From assembly GCA_903813345.2 (NCBI GenBank), contig CAIIXF020000011.1:22367754-22427753 (forward strand): 60,000 bases of DNA, given 5' to 3'. Below the pieces are notes generated by a model that was not told the origin of the DNA, did not search any database, and saw only the letters and a list, made by a program, of their open reading frames with translations. Position 1 is the stretch's first letter; every line of letters begins with the position of its first letter. The stretch comes from Owenia fusiformis (lineage: Eukaryota; Annelida; Polychaeta; Sabellida; Oweniidae). A program made the position numbers and the translations under genes. Below, one piece after another: positions 15,101 through 26,799 of this stretch.

Positions 15101-18100
15101 CAATATAAAACATCTGATACTGCATGTTAAGTTCTAACTCAAATCAAATTGGGCTTTCAACTAGATTGAGAGCCCATGCTCAAATCAATAGCTCTAATGG
15201 TCAGAACACTGATGTCCATATTTAGCTAAAGGGGTTGAACTATTGCTCTTTGTCCATTTGGAATAATATTATTGATGTTGCCCAGGCTCTGTTACACGCC
15301 TCTGGCTTATTGCCTTGAATATGATATGCAATTCCTTATCAGAAATCTATAATTGATAAAAACAGATTCATGTGAACATCATTAGGGTATATTTTAGGAG
15401 TAATTTTTTTGAATTAATTGTTTTATTCATCACCATGTGAAACATCGAAGTCAAAACATAGAATGAGGTATTTCTATATTTTCCACTCCTTCTCAACATC
15501 CAGACCATCCATAATGTACAACTGATTTTCAAAATTGCAAAATTGATATTCTGAAACTTTTTAAATGAATAATGACTACTTCATCTAAAAATATATTGAG
15601 CACAAGGAACACAAGGTCAGATCTAGTAATGTTTGATATTGAATGTGTTATTTTACATTACAACATTTTTCAATTAGACACTCAGGGCTTGAAATAAGTT
15701 CTGTGATGTTGGCTTATAGCCTTCAGTATAAAATAACTAGATTTAAAGCAGCATACCTCAAATTACTCAAATAGATTATGATGTTTGGGAAATGGCCAAA
15801 ACAGATCCAGTCTTTGACTTATGCTGTTATATAAAGGTAGTAAAAACAGCAAGGGAGCTTAAAAATTCCAGTCAAATTCTGGCTGTAATAATATATTTTA
15901 AAACAATCTTCTAAATTCCTCTCTATATTCCTTTTTTATGGCACCACCAGATGTGGTGACATATTGTTATAGTCTCCAACTTTTTTGTGGACAGTGTTTG
16001 GCTGTTAGTGTTTGGTGTTCGGTGTCTGTAGCACCATACAGCCATCAACGTCTACAACAGCACTCAGCCATCAGCATCTGTAACAAATGGCAGGTGGTGA
16101 AATTTTGCATGTTAATGCAAGTTTTAGAGCTATCGTAATATATTATTTTCTATTTCTCAAATCAGCTTTAAGTGTTTCAAATGTTTTCATGATTTTAATA
16201 ATATCTTGGAAAACACTTTGATGTTATCCCTACTAAGTATCTTGCAAGTGATATTCATTAGTGCACTACATTGCTTCCAGAAATATTTGCCATGTGAGGA
16301 AACATGTAATCTTAACCTTCAATTTGTCTTTAGGTTATCAATGTTTTTATACAATGTAGATGGTATGTACAGATGAAGAGGTGCCTGGTAAATACCATAT
16401 TTCAATCCAGATGTCAATAGAAATATTTGTTAGTTCCTACAGCTGAATATCTGAAACAGTGATTTCATTTAATGGAATTACATTCGATGTGATTGGTCTC
16501 AGGATTCTCAAAAGATGGCAAATAATTCAGTAAAATAACCTCCAAGAAAAATTTTTGTTCGATATTAAATCTTTGACATAAAAGTATAGATTTTTTAAGA
16601 GATACTGTTTCTAATATTATATGCTTTTGGGGGTTTAGCAACTTAAATCCTTTTAATAGACATCACTTTGAGAAAAGAACTACTTTATACATGTGCATTA
16701 ATTCAAGACATCATCTTCAACTTCAATTTCATTAAACATGTTGCATGCAGAATTAATTGCTTGAGAACGGTTATTGAAAAATCAAGCTTATAACTTGCAT
16801 TATAGTACGAGTATATATCTGTTTTTAAAATGTCTACAAATTGTAAACTAAACAGTGATCTCCACAGGATTTTTTCTCAAGTGGGTGCAAAATCTTCATT
16901 TTCACAAATTAGACCAAAATTGGTCAAAATATGCCAATTTTTCATGATTTTTCTCATTTTCAAGTGGGTGCAAATGGATTTTCAGGTGGGTGCAAGCTTA
17001 TTTTCAAAATCTCAAGTGGGTGCTGCGCCTACTTGCTTTAATGCTTGGGAGATCATTGCTAAAAAACTGTGAAACTTGTATGTATAATGTACATGTCACA
17101 ATAAAAAAGTTGCATTTATTTATTCTTGTATGTTTTCAGAGAGCTATCAGTTTTGATTGGCTGTGAAGCAGATACTGAAGTGACGCTACTCGTGTCGTAC
17201 ATTGTCACAAAAGCCAAGTGGACACCAAAATATGACATCAGAGTCTTCAGCAATGATAATCAGATGAAGGTTAATATTTTTGGTTTTTGTCACTTCTACA
17301 ATTTGTCACCACCACAATTGGTGACATATTATTATTGTTTCCAACTTTTTTGTGGATGGTGTTTGGCAATTGGTGTTCAGTGGTTAGTGTTTGGCATTCG
17401 GTGGTGTTCCACAGTTGTGTATGTAACAAATGGCAGGTGTTTCACATGTTAGTGCCTTGTTATGTCACTTATGATACCACCAAGAAATGGTGACATAAGT
17501 GGCTATCCATTAACATGCAAAATGTCATCACCTGCCATTTGTTACAGATAGCGACTGCTGTATTCCGACTGTCGATCAAAACCACCTTTATCAGGTTTTA
17601 CTGTGCAGTATGAATATACCATTGAAAAGATTTTGGACAAATTGGTTAAAATACTGGTAAATCTCAACCAGTGATATTTCTGATCAGCCTTATATTATTC
17701 TAAGATTCTGCATTATGTTATTCATCATGCAATAACATTTAGGTTAATTCAGAAATCATTAAATCATTAAGACATTGGACAGGGTTAATTATCCCATAGA
17801 GGATATGGTTATACAACTACAGAGTACAGACCTTAATAAGATTATCTCTCAGGCTGGCATATACTGGAATAAACCCATTTTGCCTTATTATATCATACCA
17901 AATACTATAACAGTATTTCATTCTATCAAGGTGGATAATCGTGCCTCTTTCACATGTGATATTCCTCATAATTAGGAGGGTAAGGGGAATGTAACTTTAT
18001 TTATTTATCGTTATGATAGGAATGGGCATTGTTTTGAATTCAGGATAATGCATCCTCCTAAGCAGGTGTCCAGAATCCGTACATCCTTCTTCCCCCTGCT

Positions 18101-21100
18101 ATAACCAATTTGGAAGCGCGCGATTAAACTGAATCACGTGATCTTATTATGCGCAATGACTTATACATGATTTCTGTCGCAGTGTTGTGACAGCCAATTA
18201 GATCGCGAGTTCTTAATCGGGGAAATGCTAACTGCTTATCACAGGGGGTAAAAAGAAAGAATATATTCTGGATTTTGAAGCCCTGTGATCGGAGGTTGGG
18301 ATAATGATGAGCAAATATTCCATTTCATGTAGGCCGCAATACCCAATATTTCAATGATCTTTGTAGAGTATGAGTTAAAAGATACTACTATTATAAAATT
18401 GATGTCTAATACCAAATGATAAATGAATGAAAAACCAATGAAACAAAAAACATGTTACAAATTCTGTTTTACAAATAATATTATAGTTATTATAGTTTAA
18501 CAACCTTTGTTTTGCAGATCATGTACTATGCCCTGATACAACAAGCCAGTGGGGAAGACTGGGAAGACGCTAAGATATCACTATCTACAGCAATGCCAAG
18601 TGTAGGGGGACAGGTGCCTGAACTTGGTACCCATAGACTATACTTCAAACCCAAGCCACAACAAATGTAAGCCAGCATTTCCTATTGAAACTCAATCATA
18701 TATGCTTCGATGACAACAATATCTCTGCTTTTTCTATAGTAAACATTTGAAATGTTTTATTTGAATTTTTGCTGCTACGGTAGTGCTGTATCCATAGCAT
18801 CTTAGTATGCTTTTTGGTAAATGTGAGTTTTGTGTTCTGGGTAGAATTGAATGCAAGTAAATGTACATTGTCATGTATGTATTCCATTTTAAACCATGTA
18901 CGTCTCATTTCTATTCTCTTAAAGAAAATTGTCAGATTTTTAATCTCACTCTAATTTTGATATCTTTGATCTTTTGAAATATATCTTGATGTATTTTACT
19001 TTCTTTGATCAAATTCTGGGATTTTTGCTCCATCTCAATTTTGAGATTTGTTATTTATTCTTCAACCTAAAAACTTAAAAGTCTGTTCTTTTCACAGTCT
19101 CCCACTCAGCATCAATGGCCTTGACCTTCCGCCACTTTCGCCAAAAAATGCCAATCGTTCTAGTGTTCGCAAAGTGAAAAAACGTCCTCAGTCTGTCATG
19201 ATTAATGCAATGGACTTGAATAAATCAATTGATGAGGCCTTGATACGTTTAGAAGGAGAGAAATATCGTAGAGATTCAGAAGTTGAAAAAGATAGACCTC
19301 AATATGCAGAAATACCTACTGAGGTTTGAAAATGATATATAAGCATGGGGGTGTAGTTAGTAGTATTTAGGTAGGCTGAGTATGGCATTCTTTGCAATTT
19401 TAGACATTGCATGTATATTTGCGTACTGGCATCATGAGAAAATAGATCCAAAATTTCTTTCAGTAGGTTCACCTTAATGTCTGTTGAGTAGTTTGGCTTT
19501 ATTTGGCATGTTGGTGTTAGTCACAGCAATGTATCTTTTTGGTGGAGGTCTTTTCTGCCTTTTTTAGGCTCATAAGCAGTAATTTTCTAATTATAGGTCA
19601 GATAGCATTAAGTTGGATTTTGACTAACTGATTTTTTTCTACTTACTTATTTGTTGATAATGTAATATGAATTTTATTTAGTAAATAATTAATTTGCATC
19701 ATGTTCTTGTTTATTTTTATCCTACACGAGGCTTTATTCATTGTTAGCTACACTCAGAAAATATTTTTTCTCTGAAGACATTGTTTGATGCGGAAGATGG
19801 CAAACTTCATGAACAAATATATTTATATTCTTGCTATCTTTTTTAAATGACCTTTTAAAAACATCATTTTGGAATACATGTAGTTTGTATCTTAATGCCT
19901 AAATGTATCTAAATGCCTCAATGAAAAATCTTTTGAATGATCTTATGGCTGATATTACAATAGAAATTGCTATAAATATGACGAATAAGAATTGTGTAGG
20001 CTTCTTAATCTACATTGAAACCTTGTATATTAAAAGCTTGATTAAAGTTTTGTAGAAAATGATATTTATATATTGATCATATTATTGAAAAATGAATAAA
20101 TTGCATATATATCAGTCTGCACATGGATGGGATTTATTTGATAACTGAAATGTTTGTGAAAAAAGCATGAACGCATGTGCATGTATGCAGGTTATTACGA
20201 CGTAACAAAAGTCTGTCTCGGTCAAAATCCAAGCGTGGAAAACGTCCTAAATCGATGTTTGGTCGAGCGCCCAGTCTTGAGGGAAGTGAAGATGAAATAT
20301 TCCGAGATGACATGGCATTAGAATCTTCTGCAGCTATGTCTCCAAGGAGACGGTCTTCCATGGAGAGCTTTGAGCTTAATACAGCTGAGGTTTGCTTAGT
20401 TCATTTTATTTTGGTGTCTAAAGTTATGGGAGACATATTTTAATTCAAGCTTCAATCGATTGATTTGTTGTAATATTTGCTTTTTGCATCTTCAACAAAG
20501 ATGTCAATTAACAAATATGTTCAACTGAGGTAAAAGGATTTATGATTTATTTTGAGTTGTAACCTCTGATATTGTATAATATGATATGTTTTCATTATTA
20601 GAATCCACTTTCCCAAACACTAGCAACATTGTCACCTCTACCCATAAAACATGTTGTATAAATATTTAATGTTTCTATGTTATCTTTTATAATGTGTTAT
20701 ACATTTTTTATTGTCCCATAAGTGCATGTGTTTAACTGTATCATCAAAGGCCTTTATACTACATTTTGTAATCAAAATAATTGTTTCATTTGCCTTATGA
20801 AATTGCCATATTGATTTCCAATTTACAAATTCTGAATGAATTTATAAAAAGTGCATGATGCTATCAACTGATGCTCTCTAAATATTTGATGAAAATCGGT
20901 TATAAATTATGAAGTTATTACAAGCTTATTTGGCTTGGAAATGCACTTTGTAATTTAGTTGAAGATTTACCCTGCGTGCAGAGTCTAATTATAAAAGAAG
21001 ACAAAGTTTTCTTTTAAGAAGTTAAGTTGTACAAATGCAAAGGGTATTGAAGATTGAACATGATAACTTGAAATTTTGTTATGTTTTAGGTAAAAGATGG

Positions 21101-24100
21101 CATCACCAGTACTACCTTTGACATAGCCAGACTTCATTCTATACCATGTGACAATGCAACACATAAGGTTTCCGTGGCGATTATTGATTTGACTCCTCTG
21201 TTTGAGTATGAATGTGTCCCAAAGATGGCAGCACATGCTTACCTTAAGGCTCGTGTAAGGAATACTTCATCCTACGCTCTTCTGGCTGGACCTACAAATA
21301 TATTCTTGGACAACAATTTCATTGCAAAGGTATTAATTTTGATTTGATTTTAGTGTTCTGATTGCTATGATTTAGTGCTGAGTTACATTAAATATTTTAC
21401 ATACCATATATATTGTACAATGTGCCCCATAAGCCTAAAATAGGCTGGGTATCTATACGAGGCACTTAAATAAATAAATATACATACATATACATACATA
21501 CATACCATGGTTAAGATATAACTATTTTTTAAATGAATTTTGTTTGGAAATTAGTAAATTATTATCTAGAAGTTCAACCCAGAACTGATTAATTTCATGA
21601 GATAATCAATTTTGACTAATATATTTTGTGTATTGTTATTTTCAACTTGAAATAGATGTCAGCACTTGCTTACTCCAAAACTGGAAAGAAACGAATAGTA
21701 GTATAGAGGCATTCAGGCAGTTAGATAAAATATTCTGTATATCTATTTTAAAAAATGATGTTACTGTTTTTAGGCTGATTTAAAAGCTGTTAGTCCATCA
21801 GAAGATTTTACATGTTCACTAGGAGTTGATCCTGGCATAAGGGTGCAGTATAAACCTTTGCATAAATTCCGGGAACAATCGGGAATCATCACAAAGACGA
21901 TTTCTATGACATACAAACAGGTAATAATGGATCATGAATCATTTCATTATGTAATTCATTATTCACTAATAGCTAGGCAAGGTGTGTCCAGTTCCAGTCA
22001 ATTCAAACACAATATTTCCTATAACTGCACTACAATATATAACCAACAACCCACTCAAGGTCATATGTTGAATGGTTGTCAAGGTGACAGATTGACTGTA
22101 CTGATTGAAATTTATGCTTTGCCAACTTGCCCCTTGCAAAAGCTTACATTGAAAATAGGTTCTTTTAGTGATTTTGTATCTTTTTTAGGTGATCTTGCTG
22201 AAAATATTTTGCAATGTGTGAAAAGAATTTAAGCCCAAAACTTGAGATTCATTCCACCCAGGCATTATTTCCTAAACCTCATATCCGATGCTGCACATCT
22301 CGTGCAAAGGTTGAAATACACCTTTTTGAGGAATTTCTTGAGTCCATGAATTCGATCCGTAATAAATGATTTGTTATATCAATATACTTGTATGAGTAAT
22401 AAATGTGCACAAGTATAACATATACAAATGGGTGGATTAAATAGGATTGTCTTTGTTATTACAGGTGATTGAAGTGAAGAACACACACAGTAAGAACATT
22501 AAAATAATCATCATGGACCAGTTACCATGTAGCACAGAGGAGAAAATAAAGGTACACTATATGATAGATAAATGAAATGTAGAGGATGCCCTCAAAATAG
22601 ACCTTTTCACTTAACTGTTGTCCCTGCTCCCTTTTGTTACACCAATGAAGTTATGATATATTGGCCAGACTCATATAAATATTATGCATGTAGCTTTGTT
22701 GACAAACAATATTTACGTCATTAAACTGATGTCACATTTGGAATCTACATGTAAAATTACTTCTGGAAATGAGGTTTTGAAAAGGGTCTAATTTTCTTTG
22801 AAAATGTGACTTCTAGGTTGGGAAGATTCCCTATTGACCCCATGTAATAAAATCACAAAAAGTGAAATATTTTGAAAAAAAAGTATTTTCTTGTATTGGA
22901 AGATAATATTTTCTCTTACTTGACATATTTTAATTTGTATAACCATGAGATACATAAGGGTAATATGAAATGAGAATTATATAATTATAAATACAGGGTG
23001 GTCCAAAAAAAGTGAACCCCTGCAACAGGCTACATTTTTCTTAATACATGCATGAATTGGCTCATATTATCACATGGTGTGGAGAAAGGTCTAAAATTTT
23101 GGTTGATACCATAATTTATTCTCAGTCTTAAATTTTGAAGAAATTACAAGCGTTTAACAAACATGCCTGGAAATTAGATATTGTACAAAACTTTACAAAT
23201 GTGATTCATGGAAATTGTTGAAACACATTGGATGATCTTAAACAGTTTTCAGTTAGAGAAACAAGTTTAAAACCCTACCATATGTCAAAAGGGACATTAT
23301 TCAAGCAGAAAACACATTTCACACTTTCATTGATCATTTTGAAGCATTTTTAACTGTTCAACAGTTCAGGGGTATGTAACCTACACCAACAGTTAGAGGG
23401 GGGCCTCTTATGGAAGGAAGTTGCCCCCTGTGACCAGGAATATGCTAACCCCTTCATCAAATATCTTTAAAAAATCTAAAGAAAATCCAATATCCAATCC
23501 AATGTTTTGAGCCATATATCATTAGAATTGGTCCATGATTTATGAAGATATTGACATTTCAAGATCATATAGGGGTATGTTCATGGTTTCACTGGAAAAT
23601 GTTTTCGTCTGTGGAAGCTTAGCACATCTCTTTGGATCACAATAACTTTGCAAGTAACAAATGTAGGATGCTAGTTTTAAGCCATGATGTGCAGGATTTA
23701 AAATTGCACAAAGTCAGAAAATATAAGTTCTTTAAGACTGCAGCTTAAAAAAAATTCTCAGGGGAAAAGTGTTAAAGGGTTGAAGAATCGCGGATATTGA
23801 AAATCACAATTTGTCCATTTTCAGTAATGTTTGGTTAGGGCTTATAATTTCTGCAAATTTCAAGACTAAGAAAAATGTATGGAACCAACATAAATTTTAG
23901 ACCTTCCTCTACAACATGTGAAAATATAAAATAATTCCTGCAAGTAATAAGGGAAATATGGCCAGTTGCAGGGGTTCACTTTTTTTGGACCACCCTGTAT
24001 ATTATAAATAATTATATTTACCTACAACATGAGGCAGCATGAATCTGGCAAATAAATTCAGCCTTGTTATTACCTATGTTAAATAAAAGATGGCAGGGTT

Positions 24101-24461
24101 TGATAATATGAATGTCTATTTGATTTCCACAGTTTATAATACAAAAACCTTTTTATTAATGGTATTATTCTATTTCACACTGTTATGGCCTACAAATACA
24201 TTGCTAGGTACCGCTAATTATGTGTAGACGAAGCATGAACTAATGCATTTATGTTTTCAGGTGATTCTGCAAGAACCTGTGATTAAACACCCAGAGAAGT
24301 ATGACAAGAATAAGTCGACAAGGTTAAACAGGATGAACAACGTAGAATGGGACATAGATATACCTGGTGGTGAAACTAAAGAACTCACACTGAAGTATGT
24401 CATTGAACACCCAGTGCTGGAAGATGTTGAGCACAATATTTCAAGAATCAGCGATTATTAA
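3190..24461 (+). CDS. DUF4140/DUF4139 domain protein (F37C4.5-like), 3' ten exons
   Basis: Exons by reading frame and GT-AG sites: 3190-3421, 3616-3827, 17140-17269, 18518-18666, then either 19098-19323 or 20191-20389, then 21090-21329, 21774-21920, 22465-22551 and 24261-24461 (TAA). The N-terminal part shows the DUF4140 signature (VEGRGAATILEVTYQT) followed by a charged predicted coiled coil. From 17140 on comes DUF4139: VSYIVTKAKWTPKYDIRV, a DWEDAKISLSTA strand and a C-terminal jelly-roll-like region with VPKMAAHAYLKARV. The molecular function of this family is not established; related bacterial proteins are annotated MuiA-like. The first codon is split with an exon not found here, so the 5' end is missing. 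The intron at 3828-17139 is 13.3 kb. Candidate poly(A) signals AATAAA lie at 24962-24967 and near 25357. Family assignment is firm; exon ends are inferred. Confidence 0.88.
4075..4345 (+). mobile_element. tRNA-derived SINE
   Basis: GGCTCAGTTGG at 4086-4096 matches the RNA polymerase III A box and GGTTTTGATTC at 4129-4139 matches the B box, 43 bases apart as in a tRNA. The sequence between does not fold as a functional tRNA (no clear acceptor stem), so it reads as a SINE head. The body contains GACAATGCACTCAGCAAT twice (near 4183 and 4284) and an A-rich end (AAGTAAATAAAG). The 3' boundary is approximate. Confidence 0.65.
5011..5194. mobile_element. Possible small TA-flanked MITE
   Basis: CAGGGTGACACAAC after TA at the left is inverted against TTGTGTATCACCCT before a TA at the right. 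There is an internal TGCACATTAAAGTGCA palindrome. The arms are short, so confidence is low. Confidence 0.35.
5373..5803. mobile_element. Foldback (long inverted-repeat) element
   Basis: Arms of about 165 bp face each other: TTTGAGACAGGGTAGATGCA at the left pairs with GCATCTACCCTGTCTCAAG at the right, with shared internal blocks around AAGCAGGGATGGAAGGGG and TTGATGCAAGAAAAATTAAA. The centre is a spacer of about 90 bp. No transposase ORF; no clear target duplication. Confidence 0.65.
8887..9000. repeat. 21-bp tandem repeat, about five copies
   Basis: Head-to-tail units of AAATATAAGATCTATTAAGG plus T, with point changes, each carrying a BglII-type AGATCT. The minus-strand translation is a repetitive YIYLNRS string, which is a by-product of the repeat. 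Confidence 0.8.
11210..11389. mobile_element. Short TA-flanked inverted-repeat element (MITE)
   Basis: CAGTAAAACCT after TA (11208-11209) is inverted against AGGTTTTGCTG before TA (11390-11391), and the right TA runs into an (AT)n tract. The interior has repeated GTGTTCACTA-like blocks. The termini resemble the element at 2338-2596. Confidence 0.55.
14354..14637 (+). repeat. Dispersed repeat, copy 1 (partner at 37641)
   Basis: About 280 bp that align end to end with 37641-37922 in the same orientation. Shared blocks include AAGTATCTTGTTAATGAAAT, TTTTTATCTATTTTGGGGGG and TGTTCCAACAAGGTTC. No ORF, no obvious terminal repeats. Confidence 0.75.
15938..16130 (+). repeat. Copy of the dispersed TGTCACCAC family
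   Basis: Contains CACCACCAGATGTGGTGACA, then TATTGTTATAGTCTCCAACT and a CTTTTTTGTGGACAG block, and ends AACAAATGGCAGGTGGTGAA followed by GCATGTTAATGC. Same block order as the copies at 17297 and 29699. Confidence 0.6.
16870..17035 (+). repeat. AAGTGGGTGCAA motif cluster
   Basis: The motif (C)AAGTGGGTGC or CAGGTGGGTGC occurs four times near 16878, 16961, 16985 and 17014, with AT-rich spacers. It probably belongs to an uncharacterised repeat and ends just before the 17140 exon. Confidence 0.4.
17297..17560. repeat. Two facing copies of the dispersed TGTCACCAC family
   Basis: A + copy (about 17303-17470) begins with CACCACCACAATTGGTGACA and ends AACAAATGGCAGGTGTTTCA. It is followed by a reversed piece (about 17480-17560) whose complement reads AACAAATGGCAGGTGATGAC. 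The exon 17140-17269 lies directly upstream, so the inverted pair sits in intron sequence next to a splice donor. Confidence 0.6.
18100..18250. promoter_or_regulatory. Candidate intronic regulatory cluster or alternative promoter
   Basis: A stretch less AT-rich than its surroundings contains two CCAAT boxes (18105-18109 and 18194-18198) around a palindromic E-box TCACGTGA (18134-18141). It lies about 270 bp before the exon at 18518, whose second codon is ATG in frame. It could be an internal promoter or enhancer; nothing here proves activity. Confidence 0.25.
19098..19323 (+). CDS. Alternative exon A of the DUF4139 gene
   Basis: Acceptor TTCACAG, donor GAG|GTTTGA. It enters needing one base to finish a codon and leaves in phase 0 (226 nt = 1 + 75 codons). 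It encodes a polar basic linker with LPLSINGLDLPPLSP and KKRPQSVM. Its phases match those of the next exon, 20191-20389, exactly. Using both puts a stop (TAA) five codons into the second exon; using neither joins AT to GTAA and gives ATG TAA. The reading frame therefore requires exactly one of the two. Confidence 0.75.
20191..20389 (+). CDS. Alternative exon B of the DUF4139 gene
   Basis: Acceptor ATGTATGCAG, donor GAG|GTTTGC (199 nt = 1 + 66 codons). It encodes a basic, Ser-rich linker with LLRRNKSLSRSKSKRGKRPK and an RRRSSMESF basophilic-kinase-like site. KRPKSM resembles KRPQSVM of the preceding alternative exon, and both end in an acidic TEV/AEV turn at a GAG|GTTTG donor. It is likely a mutually exclusive partner, perhaps from an old exon duplication. 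The alternative, that one is a decayed copy, is less likely because both are open throughout. Confidence 0.75.
22994..23997. mobile_element. Non-autonomous mariner-like element, 1.0 kb
   Basis: Near-perfect terminal inverted repeats: CAGGGTGGTCCAAAAAAAGT at the left and its inverse at the right (ACTTTTTTTGGACCACCCTG), each flanked by TA. The repeat continues into GAACCCCTGCAAC. The interior has no long ORF, so a transposase is missing. It lies in the intron between exons 22465-22551 and 24261-24461. The CAGGG(T)G start and TA target are typical of Tc1/mariner elements. Confidence 0.82.
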
Positions 24462-25521
24462 GCATTCTCATTTGTGACTTTCATGTCTGCCCGAAGTAAA
24501 CTTTTGAATCTGGATAACATTTTGATCAATGTACAATTTGAATTATGTCAAGTCTCACCTCAAAGCAGATTTGAGTAAAACGGTTTTGAAGTGTTCATGT
24601 TTCTGAGTTTCAGAATTATTTCATATATTCACACAGTTTGTGTTCATTTTATTTTATTATAGAGTTATCTGTGTATTTCAAATGTGATATATTCACTCAT
24701 GTGGATATACATTTGTACAGGCCATGTCCAACAAAGAGATATTTACCAAAATAATTTCAGCATAATTTTGAATTCCTCCAAGATAAAAGTGTGATAGTTT
24801 TAGGCTTCATTGTGTTGGGAGTCCACTTTTATTTGAAACAGCATAATTAATATGATCTCACAGATATAGAGCTGTGCACAATCGATTGTGAAATTGAAAT
24901 ATTGAGACATTCATTTGTAAATTTCTCATTTTCATACATAATTTTTATATGTACTGTATATAATAAATAAGCATTTATTTACATGTGTAATATTATATAA
25001 AATTTAGATATATAATATATGATTTTAATGATAATTTACAGATGAATTAATATATTTAAATATTACAATTGTATGATGATTTTGCCTTATACTTTCTGCA
25101 ATATATATTTTAAGTGTTCATCTGTGTAATGATTACTGTTTTAAGGGACACTAAAACTCCATATTACATTCGACCCAAGAGCACAGAATATTATTTTCAT
25201 AAATGCTTGTTCTCTGACAAGAACATTATGTAATTAGATAAGACTATTCTTATCTTATTCCTTTCTTGATCAAAACTGTGTGTATTTTATAGACTTTGCT
25301 TGATATTGCCTTGCTGATTAGGTAATTAGGCTGATTAGGCATGTTCATTTTAAAGATGAATAAAGACGAGGAGCACATTTGGCACCCATTCTCCTAGTTC
25401 GAACATCCACAATTCTGTTATTTTGGATTTGCTATCATTAAAAAATAAGTGAAGAAAACAGTCATTATTCACATGACTTTTTTATTCAATGTGCCTGGGT
25501 TGAAATGTATTCATGTTTATA

Positions 25522-25820
25522 CCACTCTAAGTCCAATTACAGTTGTATAACATGGGTCTATGACAACGATATACAGTGGAGAGTGGTATATCGTCATCGT
25601 ATACAACTCCTCCGTATACACTCCAGCGTATACCACTGTAGAAGTGCATTCTGGGAACTAATGAATAAAAAAATCATGAAAATTTTCATGATTTCCTAGA
25701 ATCAAGTGACGTCATAAATGGTTCGAGATCAACATCAGCATTATTGAGGCTATGGGATATTTTTATGGTTTTTAATTGTTATGATTGTGTTCGAATCAAC
25801 TGTAATTGAACTTAGAGTGG
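25522..25820. mobile_element. MITE with CCACTCTAAG termini
   Basis: CCACTCTAAGTCCAATTACA at the left is inverted against TGTAATTGAACTTAGAGTGG at the right. It is about 300 bp long with internal partial palindromes such as GTATATCG/CGTATAC, and no ORF. I could not define a target duplication. Confidence 0.65.
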
Positions 25821-25827
25821 CATAATA

Positions 25828-25976
25828 AGATTATATAATGGTTCATTCTGTATATCGTGCATTTTATACTCTCGTGAGAATATAAAATATTCACTCGTTC
25901 GCTACGCTCACTTGTGAATATATCATATATTCACTTGAGTATAAAAACGATATACAGAAAGAACCATTATATAACC
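25828..25976. mobile_element. Small palindromic MITE adjoining the previous one
   Basis: TTATATAATGGTTCATTCTG at the left is inverted against CAGAAAGAACCATTATATAA at the right, and pairing continues through CGATATACAG and GAGTATAAAA. The centre carries ACTCGTTCGCTACGCTCACT, itself a near-palindrome. It lies within 10 bp of the preceding MITE. Confidence 0.65.
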
Positions 25977-26799
25977 TCATAATATATACTTAGATCCTGT
26001 GTACATGTATTCGTATATGTGTTCAACAACCATGCGAATTGTTCATTGAAAGATGGCATAGTATTGAAACTTCTAAATTATACTACAACAACGTTTGTAT
26101 CAGTCAGAGCAGAAGTCTTCATATTGTATTTACCTGTATTGTGTTTATGGTTGTCATCATTAATGTGTCAAATCTTCTAATGTGTGCAATCTGTTCTTCT
26201 AATGTGTGCAATCTGTTAGGAATGTTTTTGATACATTTTAAGTGTAGTATATCATAGTGGATTAAATAAAATGTGATCTAAAATCTAAAATGTTCTTTAC
26301 TCGTCATTCTGTGTATGTAATAAATATTTACTTCTGTCCTGATAGATGTATTTTTATTGAAATAATATACCAAGGTATATGAAACATATTCTTGTAATAT
26401 ACTCAAGAGGGAGTTTATCAGTAGAATTCTCAAATATCAGCTGATTTATATTGTGATAAATATTATATATTTTATGTCATTCCCCAAATCATAGTTCAAG
26501 TGTATTAATTGAATTGATTTTATAAACAATTTCGGATGGTAATAGAAACGGAAATAGATTGTATACAATTGATTATTGAAAGCTTTTATTATTAGCTTCT
26601 GTAGCATGCCTCTTAATCTATTGGGTTTTATTTACCATAACAACAGCAGGTAATTAACCACAATTGATCAATTAAGACATTTTTCTTATCACTAATGAAG
26701 ACTATTCAGGTATTTCATTGAGTGTAGTTTATAAAGTCATTTGGTTACATTTGACTAAATTGAGAGATTTATTTGAGATACAGATTTTTGGCACTATTC

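Larger units (their letters stand above)
3828..17139 (+). other. 13.3-kb intron of the DUF4139 gene
   Basis: The donor is AG|GTAAGC and the acceptor TGTTTTCAG, and the flanking phases join cleanly (AG + A, Arg). It contains a tRNA-derived SINE, several inverted-repeat elements, a 21-bp tandem repeat and two dispersed repeats, listed separately. Between these I see only AT-rich sequence without credible coding potential on either strand. Confidence 0.7.
24462..26799. other. 3' UTR and intergenic DNA between the DUF4139 gene and the intronless ORF
   Basis: The first part is presumably 3' UTR (AATAAA at 24962-24967 and near 25357). The rest is AT-rich and holds the two inverted-repeat elements at 25522-25820 and 25828-25976. 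I see no other gene. Confidence 0.6.

Noticed and set aside
21843-22232. 129-codon open frame through exon 21774-21920
   Set aside because: Only the first part is exon; the rest reads into the intron past a good GT donor.
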